In this document: in pieces, positions 31,408 through 41,799 of the stretch
How positions within the stretch are numbered: position 1 is the stretch's first letter
How the letters are laid out: each line of letters starts with the position of its first letter
Assembly: GCF_002288925.2 (NCBI RefSeq)
Contig: NW_022098048.1
Span: 19,224,220-19,288,219, forward strand
Direction of reading: 5' to 3'
Source: Delphinapterus leucas
Lineage: Eukaryota; Chordata; Mammalia; Artiodactyla; Monodontidae
DNA: 64,000 nt
Program-made: the position numbers and the translations under genes
The notes under the pieces: model-generated
Database searches by the model: none
What the model saw: only the letters and a program-made list of their open reading frames with translations
Told to the model about the DNA's origin: nothing

Positions 31408-33366
31408 TTTGCTTATCTTACTGTGTTTGGGGTCTCCTTTTTGCAGGCTGCCGGGTCGTAGTCCGTGTTCTTTTTGGTGTCTGTCCCCAGTGGCTAAGGT
31501 TGGTTTAGTGGGTTGTGTAGGTTTCCTGGTGGAGGGGACTAGTGCCTGTGTTCTGCTGGATGCAGCTGGATCTTGTCTTTCTGGTGGGCAGGTCCACGTC
31601 TGGTGGTGTGTTTTGGGGTGTCTGTGGACTTATTATGATTTTAGGCAGCCTCTCTGCTAATGGGTTGGGTTGTGTTCCTGGCTTATTGTTTGGCATAGGG
31701 TGTCCAGCACTGTAGCTTGCTGGTCATTGAGTGAAGCTGGGTGTTGGTGTTGAGATGGAGATCTCTGGGAGATTTTCGCCATTTGATATTATGTGGAGCT
31801 GGGAGGTCTGTTGTGGACCAGTGTCCTGAAGTTGGCTCTCTCACCTCAGAGGCACAGCACTGACTCCTGGCTACAGCACCAAGAGCCTTTCATCCACATG
31901 GCTCAGAATTAAAGGGAGAAAAAGTAGAAAGAAGAAAGAAAGAAAGAAAGAAAGGAAGAAAAAGAAAGATGATAAAATAAAATAAAGTAAGGTAAAATGA
32001 AATAGAGTTATTAAAATAAAAAAATAATTATTAAGAAAAAAATTTTTTAAGAAAATAAAACAAAATAAACAGACAGATAGAACCCTAGGACAAATGGTGA
32101 AAGCAAAGCTATACGGACAAAATCTCACACAGAAGCATACACATACACACTCAGAGAAAGAGGAAAAGGGGAAAAAATAATAAATCTTGCTCTCAAAGTC
32201 CACCTCCTCAATTTGGGATGATTTGTTGTCTATTCAGGTATTCCAGAGGTGCAGGGTATATCAAGTTGATTGTAGAGATTTAATCCGCTGCTCCTGAGGC
32301 TGCTAGGAGAAATTTCCCTTTCTCTTCTTTGTTCGCACAGCTCCCTGGGTTCAGCTTTGGATGTGGCCCCGCCTCTGCGTGTAGGTCGTCAGAGGGCGTC
32401 TGTTCTTCGCTCAGACAGGATGGGGTTAAAGGAGCCGCTGATTCGGGGGCTCTGGCTCAGTCAGGCCGGGGGGAGGGAGGGGTACGGAGTGCGGGGCAAG
32501 CCTGCGGCGCCAGAGGTCAACATGACATTGCACCAGCCTGAGGTACGCCATGCGTTCTCCCGGGGAAGTTGTCCCTGGATCCCGGGACCCTGGCAGTGGC
32601 GGGCTGCACAGGCTCCCTGGAAGGGGGGTGTGGAGAATGACCTGTGCTTGCACACAGGCTTCTCGGTGGCGGCAGCAACAGCCTTAGCGTCTCATGCCCG
32701 TCTCTGGGGTCCACTCTGTTAGCCGCGGCTTGCGCCCCTCTCTGGAGCTCCTTTAAGCAGCGCTCTTAATCCCCTCTCCTCGCGCACCAGGAAACAAAGA
32801 GGGAAGAAAAAGTCTCTTGCCTCTTCGGCAGGTCCAGACTTTTTCCCTGACTCCTTCCCGGCTAGCCCTGGTGCACTAACCCCTTCAGGCTGTGTTCACG
32901 CTGCCAGTCCTCTCCCTGCTCTCCGACCGAAGCCCGAGTCTCAGCTCCCAGCCCCCGCCCGCCCCGGCGGGTGAGCAGACAAGCCTCTCGGGCTGGTGAG
33001 TGCCTGTCGACACCGATCGAGAGGGAATCTCTCCGCTTTGCTCTCCTCCGCGGCTCCGAAGCTCCCCAGCTCCGCCACCCGCAGTTTCTGCCCGCGAAGG
33101 GGCTTCTAGTGTGTGAAAACCTTTCCTTCTTCACGGCTCCCTCCCGCTGGTGCAGGTCCCATCCATATTCTTTTGTCTCTGTTTTTTTTTTTTTTCTTTT
33201 GCCCTACCCAGGTACGTGGAGTTTCTTGCCTTTTGGGAGGTCTGAGGTCTTCTGCCAGCGTTCAGTAGGTGTTCTGTAGGAGTTGTTAGACGTGTAGATG
33301 TATTTCTGATGTATCTGTGTGGAGGAAGGTGATCTCTGCATCTTACTCTTCCGCCATCTTCCTCCT
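31408..33366 (-). promoter_or_regulatory. L1 5' UTR with internal promoter
   Basis: About 2 kb of GC-rich leader that in L1 carries the internal pol II promoter. The distal 800 bp (32300-33150) is CpG-rich compared with the rest of the window. A (GAAA/TAAAA)-type simple stretch interrupts it at 31915-32060. Open frames here on either strand (31190-31660, 32357-32722, 32971-33279) are not proteins. Antisense promoter activity is possible by analogy with L1 in other mammals but is not shown by sequence. Confidence 0.8.
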
Positions 33367-33764
33367 CTGTCTGGATGACTCACTATTGATGCTATTATTA
33401 ACACTACAACCCTCTCTACAATGAAATCTTGGCAAAGTGGCTGCCTGTTTGTCAGTCTAAAGTGGCAATACACCAAATAGTAATTTTGTAGGCTGCAAGA
33501 TGGAAAAACTGAATTCAACTTTTTGGGTATCTTACCATGAACATGTGATTTGGATTTAAAGGATTATCTCCTTCCTGGGGCTTCCCTTTTGGACCTGCAG
33601 CATGGGAAATTTCAGGATCTGTGTCGTGCCCATTTATGATGGTAGCACCCGGAAGTGCAGAGAAGTCACCTCTTTGTGGGGCAAACCATTGTCCAATGGA
33701 GTCAGGAGCTATTGAATAGACTGTTCTGATATTCAGTCATCCACATAGCCTCCTGGAAATTAGA
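33367..33764. other. Unassigned stretch; possible remnant of ATP5F1A retrocopy
   Basis: ACAATGAAATCTTGGCAAAGTGGCTGCC at 33418-33445 weakly resembles the TMKLELAQ...EVAA segment of the ATP synthase alpha chain, with indels. This part of the protein lies downstream of the point where the pseudogene at 24678-25703 stops. The similarity is short and could be chance. Confidence 0.25.
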
Positions 33765-33905
33765 TACTCCTGCTAGTGTTGGAGGGTCTCCTGCAGAGGC
33801 AGGGGGTGGCTGTGGCTCACGACAGGGACAAGGACACTGGCAGCAGAAGTTCTGGGAAGTACTCCTTGGCATGAGCCCTCCTGGAGTTACACCCTACTTT
33901 TAAGA
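33765..33905 (+). mobile_element. Old L1M 5' UTR fragment
   Basis: CTCCTGCAGAGGCAGGGGGTGGCTGTGGCTCAC, GACAAGGACACTGGCAGCAGAAGTTCTGGGAAGTACTCCTTGGCATGAGCCCTCC is the familiar L1MA-type 5' leader just upstream of ORF1, isolated from the rest of the element. Confidence 0.75.
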
Positions 33906-34058
33906 GCGTATCTGTGACCCATGCTGGCTCAGGGCCATGAAACCTGGAGTGATTTCACAAAGTTGTAGCTTTTTCTTAGTTTGTTTCTGATCTAGATATA
34001 GTCAACTAAGTTAGGAGAGTTTTTTTTAGCCATGTGACCAGATTTAAGAGTTATTATG

Positions 34059-34287
34059 CAGAAGAATATATATATAGAATGGATAAAAAACAAGGTCCTA
34101 CTGTGTGGTACAGGGAACTATATTCAATACCCTGTGACAAACCATAATGGAAAAGAATATGAAAAAGAATATCTATGTATCTATCTATCTATCAAACTGA
34201 GTCACCTTGCTGTACAGAAGAAATTAACAAAACATTGTAAATCAACAATACTTCAATAAAATTTTAAAAATACATAAAACTTAAAAA
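34059..34287 (+). mobile_element. L1 3' tail with exact 13-bp TSD
   Basis: ACAAGGTCCTACTGTGTGGTACAGGGAAC, AATATGAAAAAGAATATC then (TCTA)n, CACCTTGCTGTACAGAAGAAATTAAC and ATACTTCAATAAAATTTT. AAGAGTTATTATG at 34046-34058 and 34288-34300 is the TSD. Confidence 0.92.
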
Positions 34288-34564
34288 AAGAGTTATTATG
34301 AGGAATTATTGAAAAGGTTACCCATCGATCAGATGCAAAGCTGAGGAAGATTGTGTCAAGTTTCCTAAGTCTTAAACATCTGTAGATTCACATTTCACAC
34401 ATGGAGATGATTCTGTCATTATTTTTTCTAATGATGTGCTTCTACTTGATAAAGACTTGAATAATATACTCATCATTTTAACTTACATAGATATCATTGA
34501 AAATAAATGATATATTTTTTCAGTACATTGTATAACAAGAAGTACAGGGAAATATATAAAAGTA

Positions 34565-34800
34565 CATGATTTGGGGCCAGAAGGACCTGAGTTGACGTCT
34601 TTCTCAGTCACATATCAGCTGGTAGCTTGAGCAAGTTTTTTAAACTTTCTGAGCTTCATTTTCCTTATCATTAAATTGAAGGTAATAACTTCATAGAATT
34701 ATGGTGTGGATTAAATGAAATCATCCATGCAAGATGCTAAGTACAGGTCTAGCACACATTAAACATGAAATAAGTGCTATTTTTGTCATTATTTCAACTA
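34565..34800 (+). mobile_element. MIR SINE
   Basis: GAGTTGACGTCTTTCTCAGTCACATATCAGCTGGTAGCTTGAGCAAGTT, CTTTCTGAGCTTCATTTTCC and ATTAAATGAAATCATCCATGCAAGATGC follow the MIR consensus over most of its length. Confidence 0.85.
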
Positions 34801-34871
34801 AGCCCTGGCTAGCTTATAACTAAGAAATGTAGAATAGGAAAGAAATCCTCCTTTAAGAAGATGAGTTAAAA

Positions 34872-35173
34872 CAATGCTGTCCAATAGAAATATAATACAA
34901 GCCACACATGTGAGTTTAAATGTCCTAGAAGCCCCAATAAAGTAAAAAGGTACAGGTGAAGTTACTAATAGATTTTATTTAATCCAATATATCTGAAATA
35001 TTATCATTTCAATATTAGTATAAAAAATTATTAATGAGGTAGTTTTCATTCCTTTTTCATAGTCTTTGAAATCCAGTGTTTACACTTACAACACATCTTT
35101 ATTTGGATAAAGAAGCACATTTCAAGTGCTTGCAGCCACATGTGGCATGTGTCTGCTGTCTTGGACAACACAA
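34872..35173 (+). mobile_element. hAT-type non-autonomous DNA transposon with 8-bp TSD
   Basis: Starts CAATGCTGTCCAATAGAAATATAATACAAGCC and ends CACATGTGGCATGTGTCTGCTGTCTTGGACAACACAA, so the ends form imperfect terminal inverted repeats. The flanking 8-mers AGTTAAAA (34864-34871) and AGTTAGAA (35174-35181) match at seven of eight positions, as expected for hAT. Known MER-type mammalian family; subfamily not named. Confidence 0.85.
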
Positions 35174-35255
35174 AGTTAGAAACTCATTTTAAATGGATTG
35201 TAGAACATTTTTCTTCTGTTGTGAGGGTAGTGAATGTGGTGGGGATGCTGTAAAC

Positions 35256-35420
35256 CAGTGCCTCTCAAACATAAGAATCACTTGGCGAGCAGGCTAAAAT
35301 GCAAATTCCTGGGTCCCAACTCCAAAGATTCTGACTCATTAGGTCTAGGTTAGGGACCAAGAATTTGCATTTCCAATAAGCTCCCAATTGATGCTGATGT
35401 TAGTCCATGGACCACATTTT
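35256..35420 (+). mobile_element. MER5A-type hAT transposon
   Basis: CAGTGCCTCTCAAACATAAGAATCACTTGG, TAAAATGCAAATTCCTGGGTCCCAACTCCAAAGATTCTGACTCATTAGGTCT and GAATTTGCATTTCC follow MER5A. The 3' TIR is eroded. Confidence 0.85.
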
Positions 35421-36350
35421 TTAGTATATTGGTGCAAAGTCTCCCTCTTTGAGTTTTACCATGACCTCGCTGTTTTCATTAGTTTTCCAAAAGACTACAT
35501 ATACCTATTTTGGTCACAGTAATAGAAATAAAGACTTTTCCATGACACACATATCAGTTCCTGCCTATACCAGCCCCACATAGTTATAGGATTGAAAACT
35601 TGCAGCCTGTTGACTCTACTCCGCTAGTTGTTGAGCTACTATGACCCAAACCTGGTCATACCTGGGGAGCCTCATCTCTTCCACCACATGGGGACAAGCT
35701 TGCTCTTGTTTCCCCAAGCCTAGTGATCTGGCATGTGTCCCCCTAGGGCCTGTGCCTTCTTAGCTGTTCCCTCTTCCTTTAAACCATCATGGGCTCTGCC
35801 ATTATTATTATTTTGAGTAGGCATTTAAGACAGTTTGGTACAAATGGACTGGCTGAATTTACATGATAATTTTGTCTTAAAATCAGTTCAGTCTATCCAA
35901 CATAAGTATATACTAATATATATTCAGTCTTTCTTCATAGTATATATTAAGCCACTCCTTTTGCTTGAATACAAACGATGCTAATGTTTAGGCAGCAGAT
36001 CATGTGCTTAAATATAAGCCTTCATGTCAGTATTCACCTGTCAGATAATCTTCATGACTTACGATATTGCCATTATGAAATGATGTTGAATAGTTATGAC
36101 AGAAACTATGATTGAGTTGATGTTTATATTTGATTTATGTGTCCACTATCTTGTTTCACCTGAGCATTATTTCAGCAATCTACCTACCCTATGGCCCTCC
36201 GTGAGCATATGTAATGAAAGCTCAATAGTCTATTCTGTAAAAGCTGTTTATAATTTAGTTGGGGAATACTATGCAAATGAAGGAGATACAGCTCAGTAAT
36301 GTTTAAGTTCACCTAAAACACCATGAAGTTCTGGGTGCCCAGTGACCAGT
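35421..36350. other. Unassigned stretch
   Basis: No gene or assignable repeat recognised. An ATATATTCAG-type AT-rich part lies near 35910-35950. Confidence 0.4.
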
Positions 36351-36354
36351 ACCA

Positions 36355-36535
36355 CGGCAGGTAGGAAATGGACTGAAGAAATGGACCCAGGTTTGAGTGA
36401 CACCTCTGCCATTTACCAGCTTGTATAGTATCAGGCCAGTTAGGCAACCTAGTTACTTGTCCAAGCTTAGTTTCCTCGCCTGTAAAACAGGAATAAAAAA
36501 AACCCTAGTTAATGGGGTGACTATGAAGATAGTGT
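36355..36535 (+). mobile_element. MIR SINE
   Basis: GACCCAGGTTTGAGTGACACCTCTGCCATTTACCAGCTTG and TTACTTGTCCAAGCTTAGTTTCCTCGCCTGTAAAACAGG are MIR core sequence. The following GAAGGAGATGGCATTTGAGCTGG (36598-36620) may be a small antisense L2 piece. Confidence 0.85.
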
Positions 36536-36651
36536 CACCTGTGATTGTTCCAGAAGAAAAAAAAGTATTTTCAGCTTGGTAATCTGAAAAGGCATCATGA
36601 AGGAGATGGCATTTGAGCTGGTTCTTGAAAACTGGTAGGATTTGTTTGGTA

Positions 36652-36858
36652 TTTTTTTTTTTAAATTTTTTTTATTGAAGTATAGTTGATTTACAGTGTT
36701 GTGTTAATTTCTGCTGTACAGCAAAGTGACTCAGTTTTATATATATATATTTATATATATATACATTTTAATATTCTTTTCCTTTGTGCTTTATCATAGG
36801 ATATTGAATATAGTTCTCTGTGCTATACAGTAGGACCTTGTTGTTTATCCATGTTTGG
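36652..36858 (-). mobile_element. L1 3' end
   Basis: Reverse complement of L1 3' UTR: T-run, TTATTGAAGTATAGTTGATTTACAGTGTTGTG, CTGCTGTACAGCAAAGTGACTCAG, a (TA)n run, then TCTGTGCTATACAGTAGGACCTTGTTG. Confidence 0.9.
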
Positions 36859-37240
36859 TCTTATTTTTTTAATATTTTTATACATGAATGAATGAATCCA
36901 CTGTATAAAATATTAAAGTTAATTAGAAAAAAATCACTAATGAGTCCACCATTCAAAGATAGTCCCTATTAATATTTTGGTGTGCTTTCTTATCTCATCT
37001 ACCACATGGGTTTTTTTTTTCTTATTTTATGTGAAACAGCAAAGTGTTAAATATGACTATTTCTATTTCAGGGTTGGCCAATGTCCCCACATTCTAAAGC
37101 AGGGTACTAGAGCAACTGTGCAGGATTTGCATTTGGGATGCTCTTTTGCCAGCATTAGCTCCCTACCCATTTTCATCCTAAAAAACAGAAGAAGGAGTCA
37201 TTAGGAAGTAGGCAGGTTTGTAGAAAGAATGCCTTTAGGA
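36859..37240. other. Unassigned stretch
   Basis: No gene or clear repeat. Includes a short (TGAA)n at 36885-36897. Confidence 0.4.
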
Positions 37241-37453
37241 TAGTGACTCTAAGTTGGAAGCAAGTTTACCCCCAAGGGACCTTTGACAATGGCTGGAGAC
37301 ATCATTGTTTGTCACAACTTGGGGGTGGTACTACTAGCATCTAGTGAGTAGAAGCCGGGGATGCTGCTTACCATCCCATAATACACGGGACAGCCCCACA
37401 CCAAAGACTCATCCAGCCCCAAATGTCAATAGTGCTAAAACTGAGAAACCCTG
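37241..37453 (+). mobile_element. hAT-type non-autonomous DNA transposon
   Basis: TAGTGACTCTAAGTTGGAAGC start, GGCTGGAGACATCATTGTTTGTCACAACTTGGGGG, CTAGCATCTAGTGAGTAGAAGCCGGGGATGCTGC and the closing ACTGAGAAACCCTG form a complete copy of a common MER-type element. Its ends are imperfect inverted repeats. TSD not clear. Confidence 0.85.
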
Positions 37454-38400
37454 CCTTAGAGAGAGTGTTGTCCTAGAGCAGGTGCACTGTTCCACTCCAC
37501 ACCTGTGCGAGGGGTGCTTCCTTCTCACCTTGATCCAAGTAAGGAGGGAGACTCAAGAAAAATACTTGGATAGCTTGGTCCTCTCGAGTTTGGTGGACAC
37601 AGTAACAGTATTTGATTCACACCTGGAAAAACGAAGGAGGAGGGGCTGAGGGAAACAATCGGTGGCAGCCAATAAAAAAGAAGCTTGAGTTAAGAAGTAC
37701 CTGCATTTCAAGAGTTCACTGGAAAAAAGATCCCTGTTTCTCTGGGTCGCATGGACCATGACTATAACCATTTCAAAAGGGACTACCTCCAAGGAGATAT
37801 CGAAAATAGAGATGAACAACCAGGAGTGAAGGCTGAGTAGACAGGACTGAGAAGCAAGGCAAGGAAGGCGTCTTCATGAGTAAAGGAAGTAGGATGTGGA
37901 GCCGTGAAGAGAGAAGGGTCAGAAGATGATGTGGGGTGGGGACGGCACCCCCACAGCCTCTGAGAATCTGTGCATACCATCTGTCACATCCAAAGACATG
38001 ATGGCAGTGATCTTTTCTGACCTCTCCTTTCCTCCCTACTTGCCTCCAGCCCAGCAGGACAGTGAGTGGGCAGCCAGGTGAGTGGAAAGAAAGATGAAAG
38101 AACAAAGTGGGAGAATTGTAAAGAAACCAGCTAGGTCCTTTTTTTCAGGATTCCAAAGCTGGGCCAGGAGAGAAGCTTACATTAAATAAGAGATGGAAGT
38201 TTGGATGTTAGTCTAGACTTTTTAATATCTTCAAATGGCTAGAAAAGCTAAAGGATGTACTCACAAGCTCTTCTTGGCAACAGGAAGAATGAGTTTCTAG
38301 AGTTTATTTGAAAATGGCAGTTGTGTGAAAGAATAAAGTTACTTTATATTTGCAATCTACCAAGTCAGTTTATGCAATAAACTCATTACATGCATGTGTA
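37454..38400. other. Unassigned stretch
   Basis: No repeat recognised. Open frames at 37553-37819 and 37773-38105 (minus) show no domain I recognise. Confidence 0.4.
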
Positions 38401-38410
38401 TAATAGATAT

Positions 38411-38446
38411 GGTATGAATATATATATATATATAGAGAGAGAATAT
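38411..38446 (+). repeat. (TA)n(GA)n microsatellite
   Basis: GGTATGAATATATATATATATATAGAGAGAGA-type run; a short AT/GA compound repeat. Confidence 0.85.
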
Positions 38447-38519
38447 ATCCGTGTACAGTTATATCACATATATAAAAAATAGCTATACATACATATGTGT
38501 ATATATTTGGATAACACTG

Positions 38520-38626
38520 TATAAAGAGGTTTGCATCATGGTTTATTCACTTAGCATTTTGCTATAAATTTTTTTTCAAGTCATTGAAATAATATGTCAT
38601 ATAGGTATATCAAAAATTCACGTGAC
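38520..38626 (-). mobile_element. Ancient L1 3' region, left part
   Basis: TTTGCATCATGGTTTATTCACTTAGC and AAATAATATGTCATATAGGTATATC resemble antisense L1 ORF2 C-terminal sequence. The text resumes after the SINE with AGCACTGTAATGAACATCCTTATGAATC. Confidence 0.5.
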
Positions 38627-38829
38627 CGGGCTTCCCTGGTGGCGCAGTGGTTGAGAGTCCGCCTGCCAATGCAGGGGCCACGGGTTCGTGCCCCGGTCCG
38701 GGAAGATCCCACATGCCGTGGAGCGGCTGGGCCCGTGAGCCACGGCAGCTGAGCCTGCGCGTCCGGAGCCTGTGTTCCGCAACGGGAGAGGCCACAACAG
38801 TGAGAGGCCTGTGTACCGCAAAAAAAAAA
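38627..38829 (+). mobile_element. Young CHR-type SINE with 15-bp TSD
   Basis: CGGGCTTCCCTGGTGGCGCAGTGG head, GGTTCGTGCCC B box, GAGAGGCCTGTGTACCGC and A-tail. AAAAATTCACGTGAC (38612-38626) / AAAAATTCATGTGAC (38830-38844) flank it with one difference. It sits inside the ancient L1. Confidence 0.96.
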
Positions 38830-38844
38830 AAAAATTCATGTGAC

Positions 38845-39025
38845 TAACCCCTAATTCTGTTGTTGGAAATTTCAATAATGAATTACTAATTTACTACTGG
38901 AAATAGCACTGTAATGAACATCCTTATGAATCTCTGCCTATTTTATTATTTCCTGGACTAAGATTATGAATTTTAGTTTAGTACTATTGATATTTTTTGC
39001 CCAATTGCTTTTGAGAAAGCATTAT
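38845..39025 (-). mobile_element. Ancient L1 3' region, right part
   Basis: AGCACTGTAATGAACATCCTTATGAATC and TTTGCCCAATTGCTTTTGAGAAAGC follow an old antisense L1 ORF2 end. Confidence 0.6.
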
Positions 39026-39028
39026 CAT

Positions 39029-39524
39029 TTTTTTTAATTTCTGTAAAAGACATAATCTAAAACTTACCGTCATAACAATTTTTAAGTGTATAGGTCAGTG
39101 GCGTTAAGTATACTCAATTTCCAGAACTTTTCATCTTGCAAAACTGAAACTATACCCATTAAACAGCAACTCTCCATTTCCTTCTTCTTCCAGCCCCTGG
39201 TAACCACCATTCTACTGTTTCTATGAAGTTGACTACTTTAGATAACACATATAAGTGGAATCATACAGTATTTATCTTTTCATGACTGGCTTATTTTACT
39301 TAGCATCATGTCCTCAAGCTTCACTCATGTTGTAGCAGGTGACAAGATTTCCTTCTTTTTTAAGTCTGAATAATATCCCATTTTATGTATATGCTACACT
39401 TTATCCATTCATCCATCAATTGACATTTAGGTTGCTTCCACCTGTTGGCTATTGTGAATAATGCTGCTATGAATAATGGGCATTCAAATATCTCTTTGGG
39501 ACCTTGTTTTCAATTATTTTGGAT
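39029..39524 (-). mobile_element. Old L1, 3' part of an inverted insertion
   Basis: T-run, then ACATAATCTAAAACTTACCGTCATAAC, TAACACATATAAGTGGAATCATACAGTATTT, TTAGGTTGCTTCCACCTGTTGGCTATTGTGAATAATGCTGC and finally CTTTGGGACCTTGTTTTCAATTATTTTGGATA. At 39525 the sequence flips to the opposite strand. Confidence 0.85.
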
Positions 39525-39825
39525 AAAGGAGTTCAATAGACATTTCTCTCAGGATGATAATAAAAATGGCTAACAAGCACAGGGGAAAAAAATGCTCAAC
39601 ATCACTAATCGTAAGAGAAATGCAAATCATAACTACAGTGAGATACCACCTCAAGCCCATTAGGGTGACTACTATTAAAAACAACAAAATAAAAAGTGTT
39701 GAGAAGGTTGTAGAGAAATTGGAGATCTTGGGTACTGTTGGTAAGATTGTAAAGGGGGCAACCATTATAAAAAACAGTATAGAGGTACCTCAAAAAATTA
39801 AACATAGAACTACCATATGATCCAG
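39525..39825 (+). mobile_element. Inverted 5' part of the same old L1
   Basis: Sense L1 ORF2: TAGACATTTCTCTCAGGATGATAATAAAAATGG, CATCACTAATCGTAAGAGAAATGCAAATCATAAC, ending at ACTACCATATGATCCAG. In intact L1 the text after this is CAATCCCAC... and then TATCCAAAA, which is exactly where the minus-strand part begins. The two parts are therefore almost adjacent in the source and only the 5' part is flipped. Confidence 0.85.
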
Positions 39826-40059
39826 TTTTATCGATTTATATGCATGCCAACAATGCGGACCTTTACGCATCAGACTTACAGCATCACTTCTACCCCATTC
39901 TACTGTTCAAAATAAGTCACAAGACCAGCCCTGATTCTAAAGAAAAAGAAATAAATGCCACCTCTTGATGAGAGGTTGACATGCACGTACAGCGATGGAG
40001 GAATTCTGGATGGCTATCTTTAGAGACCATTTGCAACAGATAATTTGATGGAGGGATGG

Positions 40060-40395
40060 TGATAATCTTATTTATGTTTTATTTTGCATTTCATTGATTA
40101 CTTGTGAGGTTTTTTTCATGTTTCTCAGTCATTTGGAGTTCTGTGAATCATCTGTTCATGCCTTGGGACTTTTAAAAATGTCTCTGGCAGTTTTTAAAAT
40201 TTATTTCTAAAAAGCCTTTATATATATGAGGTTTGTTGATTGTAAGAAAATAGGATGTTAACTCATTTTCTATCATATTTATTGCAAAACTCTTTCTCAA
40301 TTTATCCTATATGATTAAATTTTTGTATGGAGAAAGCATTATAAAATTTTTAGTTTTTAAGTAGCAAAATCTGTTGAGTTTTTTTTGGCAACATA
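40060..40395 (-). mobile_element. Ancient L1 fragment
   Basis: TTTGCATTTCATTGATTACTTGTGAGG, CTAAAAAGCCTTTATATATATGAGG and AGCAAAATCTGTTGAG resemble antisense L1 ORF2 C-terminal sequence, very diverged. Low-information T-rich text limits certainty. Confidence 0.5.
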
Positions 40396-41236
40396 TTCAG
40401 TGATAATACACAAAATACATAATCATAGTGAACATTCATCATCTTTGGCAGCTCAACATCTTAATGCCTTTCCTAATTTGATAGCATTTCCAGTTGTCTG
40501 GGTTTGGAATGAGACAAGGCACATACCTGTGTGTATATATCTATGGTTCACTAGGAGGGCAGAAAAAAACATTGAAATATCTCTTTTCATTGATTTTTTC
40601 TTTTAAAAATAGAGAAATTAAACTTTACCAATACTTAATAGAGACATGAACCCTGGGGCCTTTGCTTGGATCACATATCCGTAACACTGCTCTTCTATCT
40701 TCCTTCTTTTTCAGAGGATTTCAGTGTGCTACGATTTACATGTGCCTAAAAAATGGATTTATAGATTATAGCACCCAGCTTTACTTAAACTATACTTCAG
40801 ATACGGACGAGTGTCTAGAAAGTTTCCTGCAAATAATGTGGACTGAGTACACTATTATCAACGCAAACATAAGTGAATAACAAGAAGAGAGCAGAATCTA
40901 CTTCTTGTTACCTACCTTAAAAGCTCATCAGATCTGCCAAAAGATTGGTCATCACAATTAAAATGAACGAGAAGACTATCTGACATATAGATATAGACTT
41001 ACATCCCATGTGCACATTTCATTTCAATAGCTAATAGCAACAGGAAGTCACAGTAATTGGCAAGATGGTCTACATAAATGTAAAAACAAACATCTATAAT
41101 TTTTCTCACACATTAAAATTCACATGATGCTCATACAGTACTTCACTTTTTTTCCCTAAGCTTAATGATAGATGCTTATACTGAAGTTTTTTACTGAAAA
41201 TCTTTCTGAGGAAAAATTTTCAACTGTGACAGCATT
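40396..41236. other. Non-repeat stretch with one exon-like open frame
   Basis: No repeat recognised. A polypyrimidine tract and AG (TCTTCCTTCTTTTTCAG, ending 40714) precede a frame open to TAA at 40880. The frame contains two N-glycosylation sites and two cysteines. I do not recognise a gene. Confidence 0.3.
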
Positions 41237-41246
41237 AAAAATTGGT

Positions 41247-41448
41247 GGGCTTCCCTGGTGGCCCAGTGGTTGAGAGTCGGCCTGCCGATGCAGGCGACAC
41301 AGGTTCGGGCCCCGGTCCGGGAAGATCCCACATGCCGCGGAGCGGCTGGGCCCGTGATCCATGGCCGCTGATCCTGCACGTCCGGAGCCTGTGCTCTGCA
41401 ACGGGAGAGGCCACAACAGTGACAGGCCCACATACAGCAAAAGAAAAA
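41247..41448 (+). mobile_element. Young CHR-type SINE with exact 10-bp TSD
   Basis: GGGCTTCCCTGGTGGCCCAGTGG to GACAGGCCCACATACAGC and an A-rich tail. AAAAATTGGT at 41237-41246 and 41449-41458 is the TSD. Confidence 0.95.
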
Positions 41449-41458
41449 AAAAATTGGT

Positions 41459-41799
41459 ATTAAAATAAACTTAAGAAACAGTCCTTTGAACACACTCTCA
41501 AAAATAGCTAAGACTTTTAGTGAAGCATATTAAATCATGCTGCTGTTGACAAAATATTATTTATAATCATTTTAGGGTATAAGTAAAATACATTACCGCT
41601 ACTACTACTAATACAAAATAAATACAAAAGAACAAATAACATACAATAATTTCCATTTTCATCTTTATTACATCATTTAAATGTATATTTTATATGCTTT
41701 TTATATATAGTTATACATAACCACATATAAAGAATAAATATGCATAATCAGGAATGCTGCTGGCCCAGACAATGGGCAAATTAGAAATAATAGTCTTAG
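41459..41799. other. AT-rich stretch, nothing recognised
   Basis: A short (CTA)n-like run (GCTACTACTACTAATAC) lies near 41598. No gene. Confidence 0.4.

Larger units (their letters stand above)
26272..33366 (-). mobile_element. Near full-length L1 (about 7.1 kb)
   Basis: All parts of an autonomous L1 are present on the minus strand: 5' UTR (33366-31408), ORF1 (31407-30516), a 58-bp inter-ORF spacer, ORF2 (30457-26646) and a 3' UTR with ATACTCCAATAAAGATG and a short A-tail at 26272. The 5' end starts with the GGAAGATGGCGGAAGAGTAAG block typical of artiodactyl/cetacean L1. ORF1 has one frameshift and ORF2 several stops and shifts, so the copy cannot move on its own. Sequences flanking the two ends show no convincing TSD. 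The 3.1 kb at its 5' end is repeated in direct orientation at 55.6-58.8 kb. Confidence 0.95.

Noticed and set aside
31190..31660. 156-codon plus-strand open frame and neighbours up to 33279
   Set aside because: They lie over the L1 ORF1 start and 5' UTR on the opposite strand. The same leader is repeated at 57-58.8 kb with shifted frames, so no protein is conserved.
26222..33385. TSD for the complete L1
   Set aside because: I compared the sequence left of 26272 with that right of 33366 and found no convincing match; either decayed, or the insertion deleted target DNA.
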